DNA of 64,000 nt, from assembly GCF_024807945.1 (NCBI RefSeq), contig NZ_JANUFD010000021.1, positions 1-64,000 on the forward strand. Direction: 5' to 3'. Positions 42,202 through 50,992 of the stretch are shown here, one piece after another. The notes under the pieces are model-generated. The model saw only the letters and a program-made list of their open reading frames with translations. It ran no database searches and had not been told where the DNA came from. The stretch comes from Pseudomonas sp. JUb42. GTDB lineage: Bacteria > Pseudomonadota > Gammaproteobacteria > Pseudomonadales > Pseudomonadaceae. How positions within the stretch are numbered: position 1 is the first letter of the stretch; every line of letters starts with the position of its first letter. A program made the translations under genes and the position numbers.

Positions 42202-43575
42202 ATGACTATCGATATCAAAAAGCTCCAAAAAGCCATCGCGGCTGAAGTCAATCGTCGTGAGTACGAGCGTGTTGCTGGTAACACCGATCACTCAGCGGCA
42301 ACGGCGCACCTGCCTAATGACTTGGTTCGCTCGTTTGAAGTGATTGAACTCGAGGGCTTCCTGCCGCCGCCTCTGGAAAAAGTTGCGGAGGTCGAAGCTG
42401 ACTACATTTCCGCTGCTGTCGAGCAGGCCCAGGCCAACCCGGACAGTGGACCGCCAAGCCTGTACCGCCGGTTGCGTGGCCTGCCGCTGATTGGCAAGGT
42501 GGTTGGCCACCGTCGCGTCATGCATTTTCTGACCCGTGCGCAAGAGCGGCCGGGCGGAGCGTCGTTGAAAAACATCAGCATGATGATCGCTCGCGCCGTG
42601 CTGTATCGCATTCCCAAGGTGCAGGGCACCGTCAAGTTGGTGCGTGAGTTGCGCGTGATGACCGGCCACATGGCCTGGTTACAGCACCAGCTCAACGACA
42701 CCAATGCCCGTCTGCGCAACGCTGGCCTGCAAATGCAGAGTCAGGTTAACCAGAGCCTCTACAGCCAGGCGCTGTCGATCGAGCAGAACGAACAATTTTT
42801 AGTCACGCGCATGGAGCGCATTGAGCAGCGCCAGCGCGAACTGGCAATACGCGAAGCCCAAGTGGGTGCGCCCGCAGCGTTCACGCTGGCTAAACCTGCC
42901 GAAGAACCGGGCATGCCGCACGAGCTGTACGTGGAGTTCGAAGCCAACTTCCGTGGCTCCAAGGAAATGATCCGCGAGCGCCTCAAGGCCAACCTGCCGT
43001 ACTTCCAGCAGAACGTCGAACGCTTCAGCGAGCCGGTCCTGGACCTGGGCTGTGGCCGTGGCGAATGGCTGCAACTGCTCAAGGAAGCCGGTGTACCGGC
43101 CCTGGGCGTGGACTCCAACACCGCAATGATCCAGTGCTGCACCGACGCCGGTCTTGAAGCCTACGTCGGCGACGCCCTGCAATACCTGGCGGCCCTGCCG
43201 GCCGGTAGCCTGGGCGGCCTGACGGCGTTCCACATCATCGAACACTTGCCGCTGGATATCTTCATCAAGCTGATCGACGAAGCCAAGCGCGTTGTGCGCA
43301 GCGGCGGGGTGGTGCTGTTTGAAACGCCGAACCCGGAAAACCTCATCGTCGGCGCCTGCAATTTCTACATCGACCCGACTCACCGCAACCCGCTGCCGCC
43401 AGCGCTGGTGGGTTTTTTGCTCAAGGCGCGGGGCTTCGAGCGTGTCGAAATCGACCGCCGCCACCCCGGCGACCCGGCGCTGCTGCTGCAAGGCGGCGAC
43501 GAGGGCGTGACCGGCCCGCTCAACCGACTGCTGTTTGGCGCGCAAGACTACGCCGCCATCGGTTATGCCCCCTGA
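42202..43575 (+). CDS. WbdD-like SAM-dependent methyltransferase with N-terminal coiled coil
   Basis: 457 residues. The N-terminal half is helical with a probable coiled coil (about 155-220; HQLNDTNARLRNAGLQMQSQVNQSLY through QRQRELAIREAQV). The C-terminal half is a class I methyltransferase: VLDLGCGRGEWLQLLKEAGVPALGVD (SAM site), LTAFHIIEHLPLDIFIKLIDEAKRVVRSGG and FETPNPENLIVGACNFYIDPTHRNPLP. WbdD of O9a caps the growing O-chain and sets its length with a coiled-coil ruler. No kinase domain is seen here, so a methyl-only cap is plausible. Confidence 0.82.
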   Translation: MTIDIKKLQKAIAAEVNRREYERVAGNTDHSAATAHLPNDLVRSFEVIELEGFLPPPLEKVAEVEADYISAAVEQAQANPDSGPPSLYRRLRGLPLIGKVVGHRRVMHFLTRAQERPGGASLKNISMMIARAVLYRIPKVQGTVKLVRELRVMTGHMAWLQHQLNDTNARLRNAGLQMQSQVNQSLYSQALSIEQNEQFLVTRMERIEQRQRELAIREAQVGAPAAFTLAKPAEEPGMPHELYVEFEANFRGSKEMIRERLKANLPYFQQNVERFSEPVLDLGCGRGEWLQLLKEAGVPALGVDSNTAMIQCCTDAGLEAYVGDALQYLAALPAGSLGGLTAFHIIEHLPLDIFIKLIDEAKRVVRSGGVVLFETPNPENLIVGACNFYIDPTHRNPLPPALVGFLLKARGFERVEIDRRHPGDPALLLQGGDEGVTGPLNRLLFGAQDYAAIGYAP

Positions 43576-43594
43576 TCAAGACTGAGCCGAGCCC

Positions 43595-46462
43595 ATGCAT
43601 CTGATTATCTGCAATGAACGCCTGCTGTTCCGCTTTGGCGTGGACCGGGTCTTGCTCCTGCTGGCCCAGGGCCTCAAGGCGGCAGGCTGGCACATCACCT
43701 TTGTCGCCCATCGCGCCAACCATGACGTGCTCAGCCGCATCACCGACGACATCCATACTCCGCCGGAGCACAGTGGTCCCTATACCGAGCTCGACGAAGC
43801 CACCGCCGAGTGGCTGCGCAATCACCACCAGCTTTTCGCCGGCGCCGGGCACGACCCTGCCGGTACCGTCGCGCTGATTGGCGGCTGGCCGTTTTATGCC
43901 TCCATTGCGGTGTTCCGCCAATGGGGCATTCCGACGGTGGCGCTGGACTGCGGCGGCGTGCCGTACGACGACATGACCGGCCCGGCCCGCATCGTTCAGG
44001 AACGCCTGCGCGCCCAGCGCCGCGAATACCTGCCCGAAGCCCGCGTGGTCACGCCGATCAGCCATTTCGTCGCGCGCACCCAAAGCCTGCCGGACGCAGG
44101 CTACGGCGTAGACATCGAGATGATTCACCTCGGCGCCGATCACCTGGTGGGCGGTGTTGATCAAAGCCTGTGGCAAAACGGCCATCAAGCCGACGTCGCC
44201 CAAAACGGTGAAACCCACGAAGGCCCGAGCATCATCAACCTCGGTCGCTGGGAAGTCGGCAACTACAAGAACAGCGAAGGCCTGTACCCGATTGCCCGGC
44301 AGATCCTCGCCGTGCACCCGAAAGCGCGCTTCAGCGTGCTGGCCACCGCCGAAGAACTCGACGTACCGGACGACCTCAAGGCGCACATCCTGCCCCTGGG
44401 CCACCCGAGCGATGCCGACCTCAATGCCCTGATGGCCAATGCCGACCTCGGCATCAGCGTTTCGCGCTGGGAAGGCTTCAACCTGCCATTGGCGGAAATG
44501 CAGCAACTGCGCAGGCCCGTACTGGTGCTGAACATCGGCGCGCACCCGGAAGTCGTCGCCACGCCGCTGCAACTGTGCAGCGACGAAAGCGATATCGCCG
44601 CCAAAGCCCTGCAAGTCCTGGCCGGTGAGCTGTTCAGCGGCGCCGAGTGGGAGGCGCACCTGGACACCTTCCAGCAGACCTTCACCTGGCAGCGCACCAT
44701 CAAGGCCTACGCCGACCTACTCGGCGGCCTCGGTGCCGTGCGTGATCTGCCGGTACCGGCGCTGATCATCGACACCAGCGCCTGCCTGATCGACACCGCC
44801 AACACCGGCGTGGCCCGTGTGGTGCGCAGCCTGTCGCGCAAGTTGCAGAACTTCGGCCAGCCGCTGTTCGTGACCTGGGATGAAAGCGTGCAAGCCTACG
44901 TGCTGCCCACCGAAGCGGAATATCAGCGCCTGGGCTGCTACGGCGGCCCGATCGGCAACCCGAGCCACTACGTCTTGCCGCGTTCCAGCGACACCCAGCG
45001 CCTGACCTTGAAAGGCCTGGGCCGTCGTCTGCGTAACGGCTGGCTGCTGCAAAGCGAAATCGTCTTCGAGCGCCAGGGCCCGGCCCGCCGTGCCGCCGCC
45101 CGTGAACTGGGCCTGCAAGTGGCGGCGATCTTCTACGACGCCATCCCCGTGACCCACTCCGAGTGGGTGGCCGACATCAGCATCCGCAATAACCACGCCG
45201 CCTACATGAACGGCCTGGCCGAGTGCGACCGCGTGCTGTCGATCTCGCCGGACGCCGGTACTCAGCTGCAAGCCCACTGGGTGCGCGAAGGCATCAGCCC
45301 GCATGCCGAAGTCACCACCTGCTGGATTCCCGGTGAACTGACCGGCTCGCCGCGCGCCACCACCCCGGCCGCTGCGCCACAGGTCGGTGAGCCGCTGCGC
45401 ATTCTGTGCGTCTCGACCCTGGAACCGCGCAAAAACCACAAAACCCTGCTCGCCGCCGTCGCCCGTCTGGCCGCAGACCATCCCGAGCTGGACTGGCAAC
45501 TGGACATGATCGGCAACCGCTATGCCGGTGCCGACGACATCGTTGAAGCCGTACGCGCTGCCAGTGCGGCCGACCCGCGCATCACCTGGCACGGCGTAGT
45601 CAACGACGAGATCCTCAACGACTACTACGCCAAAGCCCATATCAGCGTGTACGCCTCGCTGGTTGAAGGCTACGGCATGCCGATTGTCGAAAGCCTGTGG
45701 CACGCCCGCCCGTGCATCTGCCACAACGGCGGCGTCATGGCCGAACTGGCAGCCGAAGGCGGCTGCCGTACCGTCGACATGACCGACCCGGCGGCCCTGG
45801 CCGAGATGATTCGGACCCTGGCCGGTGATCGCGCCCAGTATCAACAACTGGCCGAAGAAGCCGTGGTACGGCCGATCCTCACCTGGCGCAGCTACGCCCG
45901 CGAACTGCTGCGTCAACTGGCCAGCCACCGCCCGCGTCCACAACTGGCGCCGCTGCCACGGCAATGGCAACACCTGCTGATCGACGCGCAACTGGAAGTT
46001 GCCCCGGATATCGGCCAATTGGCTCTGGCCGCACTGTTCGAGCGCCGCCCCGTGGATTGCGCGCTGATCATCGGCAAACAACCGGAATGGCGCACCGCCC
46101 TGATCGGCCACCACCTGCCCCAAGCGTGGCAACTGGTGGCGGGGGAGAGCGGCGCCGTCAGCAGCATCGGCCAACTCAGCCGCATCGAAGCGCCGCTGCA
46201 CGACAGCCTGCCACTGCTGCTCGATGAACTGCGCGACAACGCCATTCGTATCGATTTGATCGTACTGGCCGCCGCCCAGACCACCGACGACGACCTGCTG
46301 CACAGCCTAAAAACACGCCTCGACGACCAAAGCGGCGACGGCCTTCTTTTAATAGAAGGAAACGACAGCGCCAAGGTTGCCGAACAACTGGGCCTCGTCA
46401 CCCAAATCGCCATCGAACTACCCGGCCTGACCGGCTACCGGTACCCGAATGTGACGGAGTAA
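43595..46462 (+). CDS. Large glycosyltransferase with two GT4 domains
   Basis: 955 residues. Domain 1 (about 1-380) has SRWEGFNLPLAEMQQLRRPVLV as donor-site ExxxxxxxE region. Domain 2 (about 385-785) starts LIIDTSACLIDTANTGVARVVRSL and has LCVSTLEPRKNHKTLLAAVARL and SLVEGYGMPIVESLWHARP. A C-terminal 165 residues have no recognised fold. Tandem GT4 enzymes such as WbdA make the alternating repeat unit of O-polysaccharides. It starts 19 bp after the methyltransferase gene, so the two are one transcript. Confidence 0.88.
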   Translation: MHLIICNERLLFRFGVDRVLLLLAQGLKAAGWHITFVAHRANHDVLSRITDDIHTPPEHSGPYTELDEATAEWLRNHHQLFAGAGHDPAGTVALIGGWPFYASIAVFRQWGIPTVALDCGGVPYDDMTGPARIVQERLRAQRREYLPEARVVTPISHFVARTQSLPDAGYGVDIEMIHLGADHLVGGVDQSLWQNGHQADVAQNGETHEGPSIINLGRWEVGNYKNSEGLYPIARQILAVHPKARFSVLATAEELDVPDDLKAHILPLGHPSDADLNALMANADLGISVSRWEGFNLPLAEMQQLRRPVLVLNIGAHPEVVATPLQLCSDESDIAAKALQVLAGELFSGAEWEAHLDTFQQTFTWQRTIKAYADLLGGLGAVRDLPVPALIIDTSACLIDTANTGVARVVRSLSRKLQNFGQPLFVTWDESVQAYVLPTEAEYQRLGCYGGPIGNPSHYVLPRSSDTQRLTLKGLGRRLRNGWLLQSEIVFERQGPARRAAARELGLQVAAIFYDAIPVTHSEWVADISIRNNHAAYMNGLAECDRVLSISPDAGTQLQAHWVREGISPHAEVTTCWIPGELTGSPRATTPAAAPQVGEPLRILCVSTLEPRKNHKTLLAAVARLAADHPELDWQLDMIGNRYAGADDIVEAVRAASAADPRITWHGVVNDEILNDYYAKAHISVYASLVEGYGMPIVESLWHARPCICHNGGVMAELAAEGGCRTVDMTDPAALAEMIRTLAGDRAQYQQLAEEAVVRPILTWRSYARELLRQLASHRPRPQLAPLPRQWQHLLIDAQLEVAPDIGQLALAALFERRPVDCALIIGKQPEWRTALIGHHLPQAWQLVAGESGAVSSIGQLSRIEAPLHDSLPLLLDELRDNAIRIDLIVLAAAQTTDDDLLHSLKTRLDDQSGDGLLLIEGNDSAKVAEQLGLVTQIAIELPGLTGYRYPNVTE

Positions 46463-46618
46463 AGCCCTATAGCACCGCAACACCTGTAGGAGCGAGGCTT
46501 GCCCGCGAAGGCGATGGACCTGCCACAAAAGCTCCACCGGCAACCCCGGCTCCAACAGGGCAGTGCTGGCCAGATACCTATTCATGCAACCCAAAATTTT
46601 TCACAGGTGCGCTGTTCG

Positions 46619-48247
46619 ATGAAAGTCCTGGTTATCTCCAACTTCTTCCCGCCCCATGTCATCGGCGGCGCGGAAATCATCGCCCATCACCAGGCCCTGG
46701 CCCTGGCCGCCCGTGGTCATGACGTCCGCGTGCTGGCCGGCGACAACCGCCATGGCCTGCCCAACTACCCCGTCACCCACGACACCCTCGACGGCCTGCC
46801 CATCACCCGCATCGCCCTCACACCCCTGGACTTCGCCGCCACCGGCAACAACGTCGCCCATAAAGAAGTCGAAGACATCTTCCTTAACCTCATCGAAGAC
46901 TGGCACCCCGACGTCATCCACGCCCACCACATGACCGGCCTGTCCCTGGGCATCCTGCAACTGGCTCGCAGCCGCGGCATCCGCATCGCCCTGACCCTGC
47001 ACGACCACTGGGGCTTCTGCATCAACAGCACCCGCATCACCACAGCCAACCGCCTGTGCCATGACAGCACCCAATGCCACACCTGCCACAGCCACATCCA
47101 CGTCAATGAACGCAAAGTCCCGCAGCGCTTGCGCCAGGACTACCTGCGCTGGCAGCTCGACGCCGTTGACCACTTCATCTCCCCCAGCCACTACCTGGCC
47201 GACGCCTACATCGCCAACGGTATCCCCGCCGAACGCATGAACGTCATCGCCAACGGCATAGAACTGGAACGCTTCATCAATACCGCGCCGCCCGCGCCCG
47301 GCCAGCGCCTGAACATCCTCTTCACCGGCTACATGGGTGGCCACAAAGGCGTGCCGACCCTGCTCGAAGCCATCGCCCTGTTGCCCCACGACAAGGTCCA
47401 CCTGGACATGGTCGGCGACGGCCACATGCTAGCTAGCTATATAGCTAAGATAGCTAGCATAGCCCCCAACGTCTCCGTCAAATTCTGGGGCCGCCTGCCC
47501 AACGCCCGCATTGCGGAGCGCTTCGCCCAGGCCCACGTGTTCGTGCTGCCCTCCGTCTGCCCCGAGAACCAACCCGTCACCATCACCGAAGCCATGGCCT
47601 GCGGCCTGCCCGTGGTGGCCTCGCGCATTGGTGGCATTGCTGAACTGGTCGATGAAGGCCACACCGGCTGGCTGGCCGAACCCGGCAACGCCCAGGACCT
47701 GGCCGACCGTCTGCGCTTCTATATAGATGCCCCCGAACAGATCGCCGCCCACGGCCAGGCCAGCCGCGAACGCATTCAGGCGTACGCCTTCGGTTTGCAG
47801 ATCGAGCGCATTGAAAAGCTGCTCAGCACCCCCGGCACCGAGCGTACCGAAGCGCCGCTGCTGATCGCCTGCCACGGCAGCCCGCTGGACGCGACCTTCA
47901 GCAGCGTACTCAAGGAACTGGCGCCCATTCCGGCCAACCGCCCGCAACCGGCCAGCCAACCGTGCTGGGTCCCGGTGGAATGGATCACTCCTGAAACGGC
48001 CGACCTGTTGTGGCTGTCCGGCCAGACAACAGCCGACCCTGACATGGGCCTGCAACACATCGAGGCGTATCGTGCTTTGGGTAAGCCGGTGTTGTTAGAT
48101 GAGCGCAACATCGCGGTGGCACGACGCACCGACGCGGTCCTGCGCGTTAGAGGGGCAGAGCAGGTGGCCTTAGGCCTTAAGCTTCTAACGGATCATGCTA
48201 AAGCTATGCCAGAAGCTTCTAACGAACCCGAGAAAAACCCCGCGTAA
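46619..48247 (+). CDS. GT4-family glycosyltransferase with C-terminal extension
   Basis: 542 residues from MKVLVISNFFPPHVIGGAEIIAHHQ. GT-B fold: DVIHAHHMTGLSLGIL, LTLHDHWGFC, a Cys cluster (LCHDSTQCHTCHSH), ILFTGYMGGHKGVPTLLEAI and PENQPVTITEAMACGLPVV. The last 130 residues are an extra domain of unknown role. Codons 270-282 (LASYIAKIASIAP) are written with CTA, GCT, TAT and three ATA codons, against ATC elsewhere, and form a nested palindrome (47426-47460). Start chosen at the family N-terminus. Confidence 0.87.
   Translation: MKVLVISNFFPPHVIGGAEIIAHHQALALAARGHDVRVLAGDNRHGLPNYPVTHDTLDGLPITRIALTPLDFAATGNNVAHKEVEDIFLNLIEDWHPDVIHAHHMTGLSLGILQLARSRGIRIALTLHDHWGFCINSTRITTANRLCHDSTQCHTCHSHIHVNERKVPQRLRQDYLRWQLDAVDHFISPSHYLADAYIANGIPAERMNVIANGIELERFINTAPPAPGQRLNILFTGYMGGHKGVPTLLEAIALLPHDKVHLDMVGDGHMLASYIAKIASIAPNVSVKFWGRLPNARIAERFAQAHVFVLPSVCPENQPVTITEAMACGLPVVASRIGGIAELVDEGHTGWLAEPGNAQDLADRLRFYIDAPEQIAAHGQASRERIQAYAFGLQIERIEKLLSTPGTERTEAPLLIACHGSPLDATFSSVLKELAPIPANRPQPASQPCWVPVEWITPETADLLWLSGQTTADPDMGLQHIEAYRALGKPVLLDERNIAVARRTDAVLRVRGAEQVALGLKLLTDHAKAMPEASNEPEKNPA
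47426..47460. repeat. Nested palindrome of TAGCTA type inside coding sequence
   Basis: Arms ATGCTAGCTA and TAGCTAGCAT are perfectly complementary. Between them lies GCTATATAGC, itself a perfect palindrome, plus TAAGA. The same words occur at 17.76, 28.1, 29.1, 31.0 and 31.2 kb near plasmid maintenance genes. Confidence 0.8.
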
Positions 48248-48563
48248 CCCCCTATTTTCCCTAAAAATTTCTCTTTACATTCTGTTTCATTTCCTGCCTA
48301 TTAGACGCCGATCAATGCCAATCTGACATTATCGGTGTCGGTAGGTGGAATTTATGCTGTAGGAATTTTCCATAGCTTTTGGCTATGCGGGAAAATTTCC
48401 TACGCTTTCATGCATTTTTTCCTACCGTAACGGCTGAGATACACCGCGACCTATGCTAGAGTGCCGCACAAGGCTGCACGGACGTGTTGGGCAGCTGGTG
48501 AACGAGACAAAGATTGTCCGTTTATGTGTCAGCTTCTTTTTATAATGAAACCTGGAGTAAACA
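48248..48563 (+). promoter_or_regulatory. Leader and promoter region of the DUF4214 surface protein gene
   Basis: 316 bp without a gene. It holds an imperfect hairpin 48359-48403 with arms GTAGGAATTTTCC-ATAGC and GCTATGCGGGAAAATTTCCTAC, a possible -10 word TATGCTAGAGT at 48452, and a strong ribosome site CTGGAG eight bases before the ATG at 48564. A long structured leader is common for very abundant surface-layer proteins. Confidence 0.5.
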
Positions 48564-50858
48564 ATGGCTGCTTCCACCTACCTCGCTCAAGTACAACAAC
48601 TGTACATCGCTTATTTCGGCCGCCCAGCTGACCCAATCGGTCAAGCCTACTGGGCTGGCGTTATCGATGCAGCCAACGGCAGCATCGCAGCAGTACAAGC
48701 TGGTTTCGCTGCTTCCACCGAATCCCAAGCTCTGTACGGCAACAAATCCACCATCGACAAAGTCACAGCTATCTATCAGAACGTGTTCAACCGCGCTCCT
48801 GACGCTGTTGGCCTGACCTACTGGGTCAACCAAATCGAATCCGGCAAAGTCACTCAAGCGCAAGCTTCGTGGACTATCCAGCAGAACGCTGGCGCTGGCG
48901 ACGCTGCCACCGTTCAGAACAAACTGACCGCTGCTCAAGCGTTCACTGCTAACGTTGACACCGCTGCTGAAATCGCTGGCTACCAGGGCACCAACGCAGC
49001 CGCTTCGGCTCGCGCTTTCCTGGCTACCGTGACTTCTGACAACGCTACCGCTACTGCTGCTGTAGCTGCTGCTCAAACAGCTGTAACTGCTGCTGCTGTT
49101 GGTGTTTCGGGTACTACTTACACCCTGACTACCAACCTGGACAACCTGACTGGCACCAACTCCAATGACACTTTCATTGGTGATGTTGCTAGCACTTCCG
49201 GCGCTGACCAAATCAACGGCGGCGACGGCATTGACACTTTCAACCTGTTCGGCGGCGGCGCAGCTCCAGTTCTGCCAACTCTGAAAAACGTTGAGCGTCT
49301 GGTTCTGACCAACCAAACCGCAGCTTTGACTGGCCTGGACACCACTGCTATCGCCGGTTTGACCGACGTAGTTCTGGTTCAGAACGCAACCACAGCTGGT
49401 AGCACCTTTAACGTAGCTAGCGCAACTACCGTGACTTTCAGCGGCGCTACTACTGTTGCTGCTGCACAAACTGTTGTTGAGACTGCCGCTGCTACCGTTG
49501 CTAACGTTGGCGTGACTAACGGTGCAAACCTCGATGCTCTGACTCTCACCGGCGCTGCTGTTAAGACCGTGAACGTTGCATCCAACGGCACTGCTGCTAA
49601 CAGCATCGCTTCCATCGGTGGTACTGCAACCGGTCAAGCTGCGTCGACTCTGAATATCTCTGGTACTCAGAAGCTGACCATCACTGGCTCGCTGCCTACT
49701 ACGTTCACCACTGTGAACGCATCGGCTAACACTGGCGGCGTAACTGCTACCTTCGGTACTGCCGATATCACTGCTACTGGTGGTGCTGGTGCTGACAAGT
49801 TCATCTTCGGTACAACTCTGACTACCGCTGATAAAGTTGATGGTGGTGCTGGCATCGATACCATCAGCGTTGATGGTGCTCTGGCCGCAGCTTCCCTCGC
49901 TGGCCTGAACGCTGTTAAGAACTTCGAAGTTGTAGAGCTGACTGGTGCTACTTCCAGCTTGACTCTGGGTTCTGCTACTGGCCAACTGTCGAACACCACT
50001 ATTAACAAGGTGCTGTTCAACACTACCGGTGCTGACACTGTTACTGCTGCAGATACCGCTCACACCTACGCATTCGGTACTTCTAACGCTGGTGCAGCTA
50101 CTCTGAACCTGGCTGGTAGCGTTACTACTGTTAACGTTAGCCTGGAAGGCGGTGCAACTGCTGGTGTTGTCGGTACTCTGACCATCGCTCCACTGCCTGC
50201 TGACCTGACAGCTACTCCTACTCTGGTCAACACCATCAACGTTGTATCGTCGGGCACTACCGCTGGCGTTGCTAACACTGTTGGCGCTTTCACCGCCCAA
50301 GCTGGTTCGACCTTCAAAGTCACTGGTTCGCAAGACCTGACTGTTTCGGCTCTGACCAACAAAGCTACTGTTGATGCTTCGGCTTTCACTGGCAAACTGG
50401 TAATCACCGGCTCCGCTGGCGCTGACACAATCCTGCTGGGTTCTGGTGCTGATACTGTTAACATTGGCAGCGTTGTTACTGCTGGTCCGGTAACTACTTC
50501 CGGTTCCACTTACACCGCTACTGACACCATCACCAACTTCGCAAAAGCAGACACCCTGGTTCTGAGCACTACCAGCCTGGCCCCTGTCACCACTAACCTG
50601 GTTACTGCCGCGAACAACCTGGTTAAATTCGACGCTGCCACTTCGGTATCGTTCGAACAAGCTCTGGTTTCGGCTGAAGCTTCGATCACTGGCGCTGCTA
50701 CTGCTGCTTGGTTCAACTACAGCGGCAACACCTATGTAGTGGCTAACACTGACACTGCTAACAGCGTTACTGCTACTGGTTCTACCGACCTGGTCGTTAA
50801 AATCACTGGCGTACAGACTCTGACTGGCGATGCTACCGGCATCCACGGTCAAGTCTAA
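48564..50858 (+). CDS. DUF4214/RTX-like surface-layer candidate, paralogue 2
   Basis: 764 residues, no signal peptide and nearly free of Cys. Residues 1-110 hold the DUF4214-type units (AYFGRPADPIGQAYWAGVI, VFNRAPDAVGLTYWVNQIES). RTX-like calcium motifs follow near 197-232 (NDTFIGD, GADQINGGDGIDTFNLFGGG), about 410-440 (GADKFIFG, VDGGAGIDTISVDG) and about 615-635 (GSAGADTILLGSGADTVNIG), between Thr/Ala/Val/Asn-rich beta repeats. The C-terminus (GNTYVVANTDTANSV...DLVVKITGVQTL) resembles that of the protein at 17797. Codons prefer GCT, ACT and GGT, unlike its neighbours, as in very highly expressed genes. Likely substrate of the type I system upstream. Confidence 0.88.
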   Translation: MAASTYLAQVQQLYIAYFGRPADPIGQAYWAGVIDAANGSIAAVQAGFAASTESQALYGNKSTIDKVTAIYQNVFNRAPDAVGLTYWVNQIESGKVTQAQASWTIQQNAGAGDAATVQNKLTAAQAFTANVDTAAEIAGYQGTNAAASARAFLATVTSDNATATAAVAAAQTAVTAAAVGVSGTTYTLTTNLDNLTGTNSNDTFIGDVASTSGADQINGGDGIDTFNLFGGGAAPVLPTLKNVERLVLTNQTAALTGLDTTAIAGLTDVVLVQNATTAGSTFNVASATTVTFSGATTVAAAQTVVETAAATVANVGVTNGANLDALTLTGAAVKTVNVASNGTAANSIASIGGTATGQAASTLNISGTQKLTITGSLPTTFTTVNASANTGGVTATFGTADITATGGAGADKFIFGTTLTTADKVDGGAGIDTISVDGALAAASLAGLNAVKNFEVVELTGATSSLTLGSATGQLSNTTINKVLFNTTGADTVTAADTAHTYAFGTSNAGAATLNLAGSVTTVNVSLEGGATAGVVGTLTIAPLPADLTATPTLVNTINVVSSGTTAGVANTVGAFTAQAGSTFKVTGSQDLTVSALTNKATVDASAFTGKLVITGSAGADTILLGSGADTVNIGSVVTAGPVTTSGSTYTATDTITNFAKADTLVLSTTSLAPVTTNLVTAANNLVKFDAATSVSFEQALVSAEASITGAATAAWFNYSGNTYVVANTDTANSVTATGSTDLVVKITGVQTLTGDATGIHGQV

Positions 50859-50884
50859 CTACCAAACTCCCTTACGGGTGTAAT

Positions 50885-50904
50885 CCTCTCACTTCGGTGA
50901 GAGG
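50885..50904 (+). terminator. UUCG-type hairpin after the surface-layer gene
   Basis: CCTCTCAC-TTCG-GTGAGAGG, a very stable tetraloop stem 26 bp past the stop. It may protect the mRNA 3' end or cooperate with the next stem. Confidence 0.75.
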
Positions 50905-50912
50905 ACGGTAGC

Positions 50913-50948
50913 AAAAAAACCACTGGCCGATAGGCCAGTGGTTTTTTA
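50913..50948 (+). terminator. Strong bidirectional Rho-independent terminator
   Basis: A-run, CCACTGGCC-GATA-GGCCAGTGG, then TTTTTT. The A-run on the left makes it work for the convergent SapC-family gene as well. Confidence 0.93.
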
Positions 50949-50992
50949 TTGGTGCTTGTAAAACTTTACTGAGCGTCTATGTGGTTAGGGTG

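Noticed and set aside
48540..50852. A 770-codon open frame on the strand opposite the surface protein gene
   Set aside because: It is Ser/Gln/Val-rich without domain features and results from the biased GCT/ACT/GTT codons of the real gene on the plus strand, which has the ribosome site, DUF4214 and RTX motifs.
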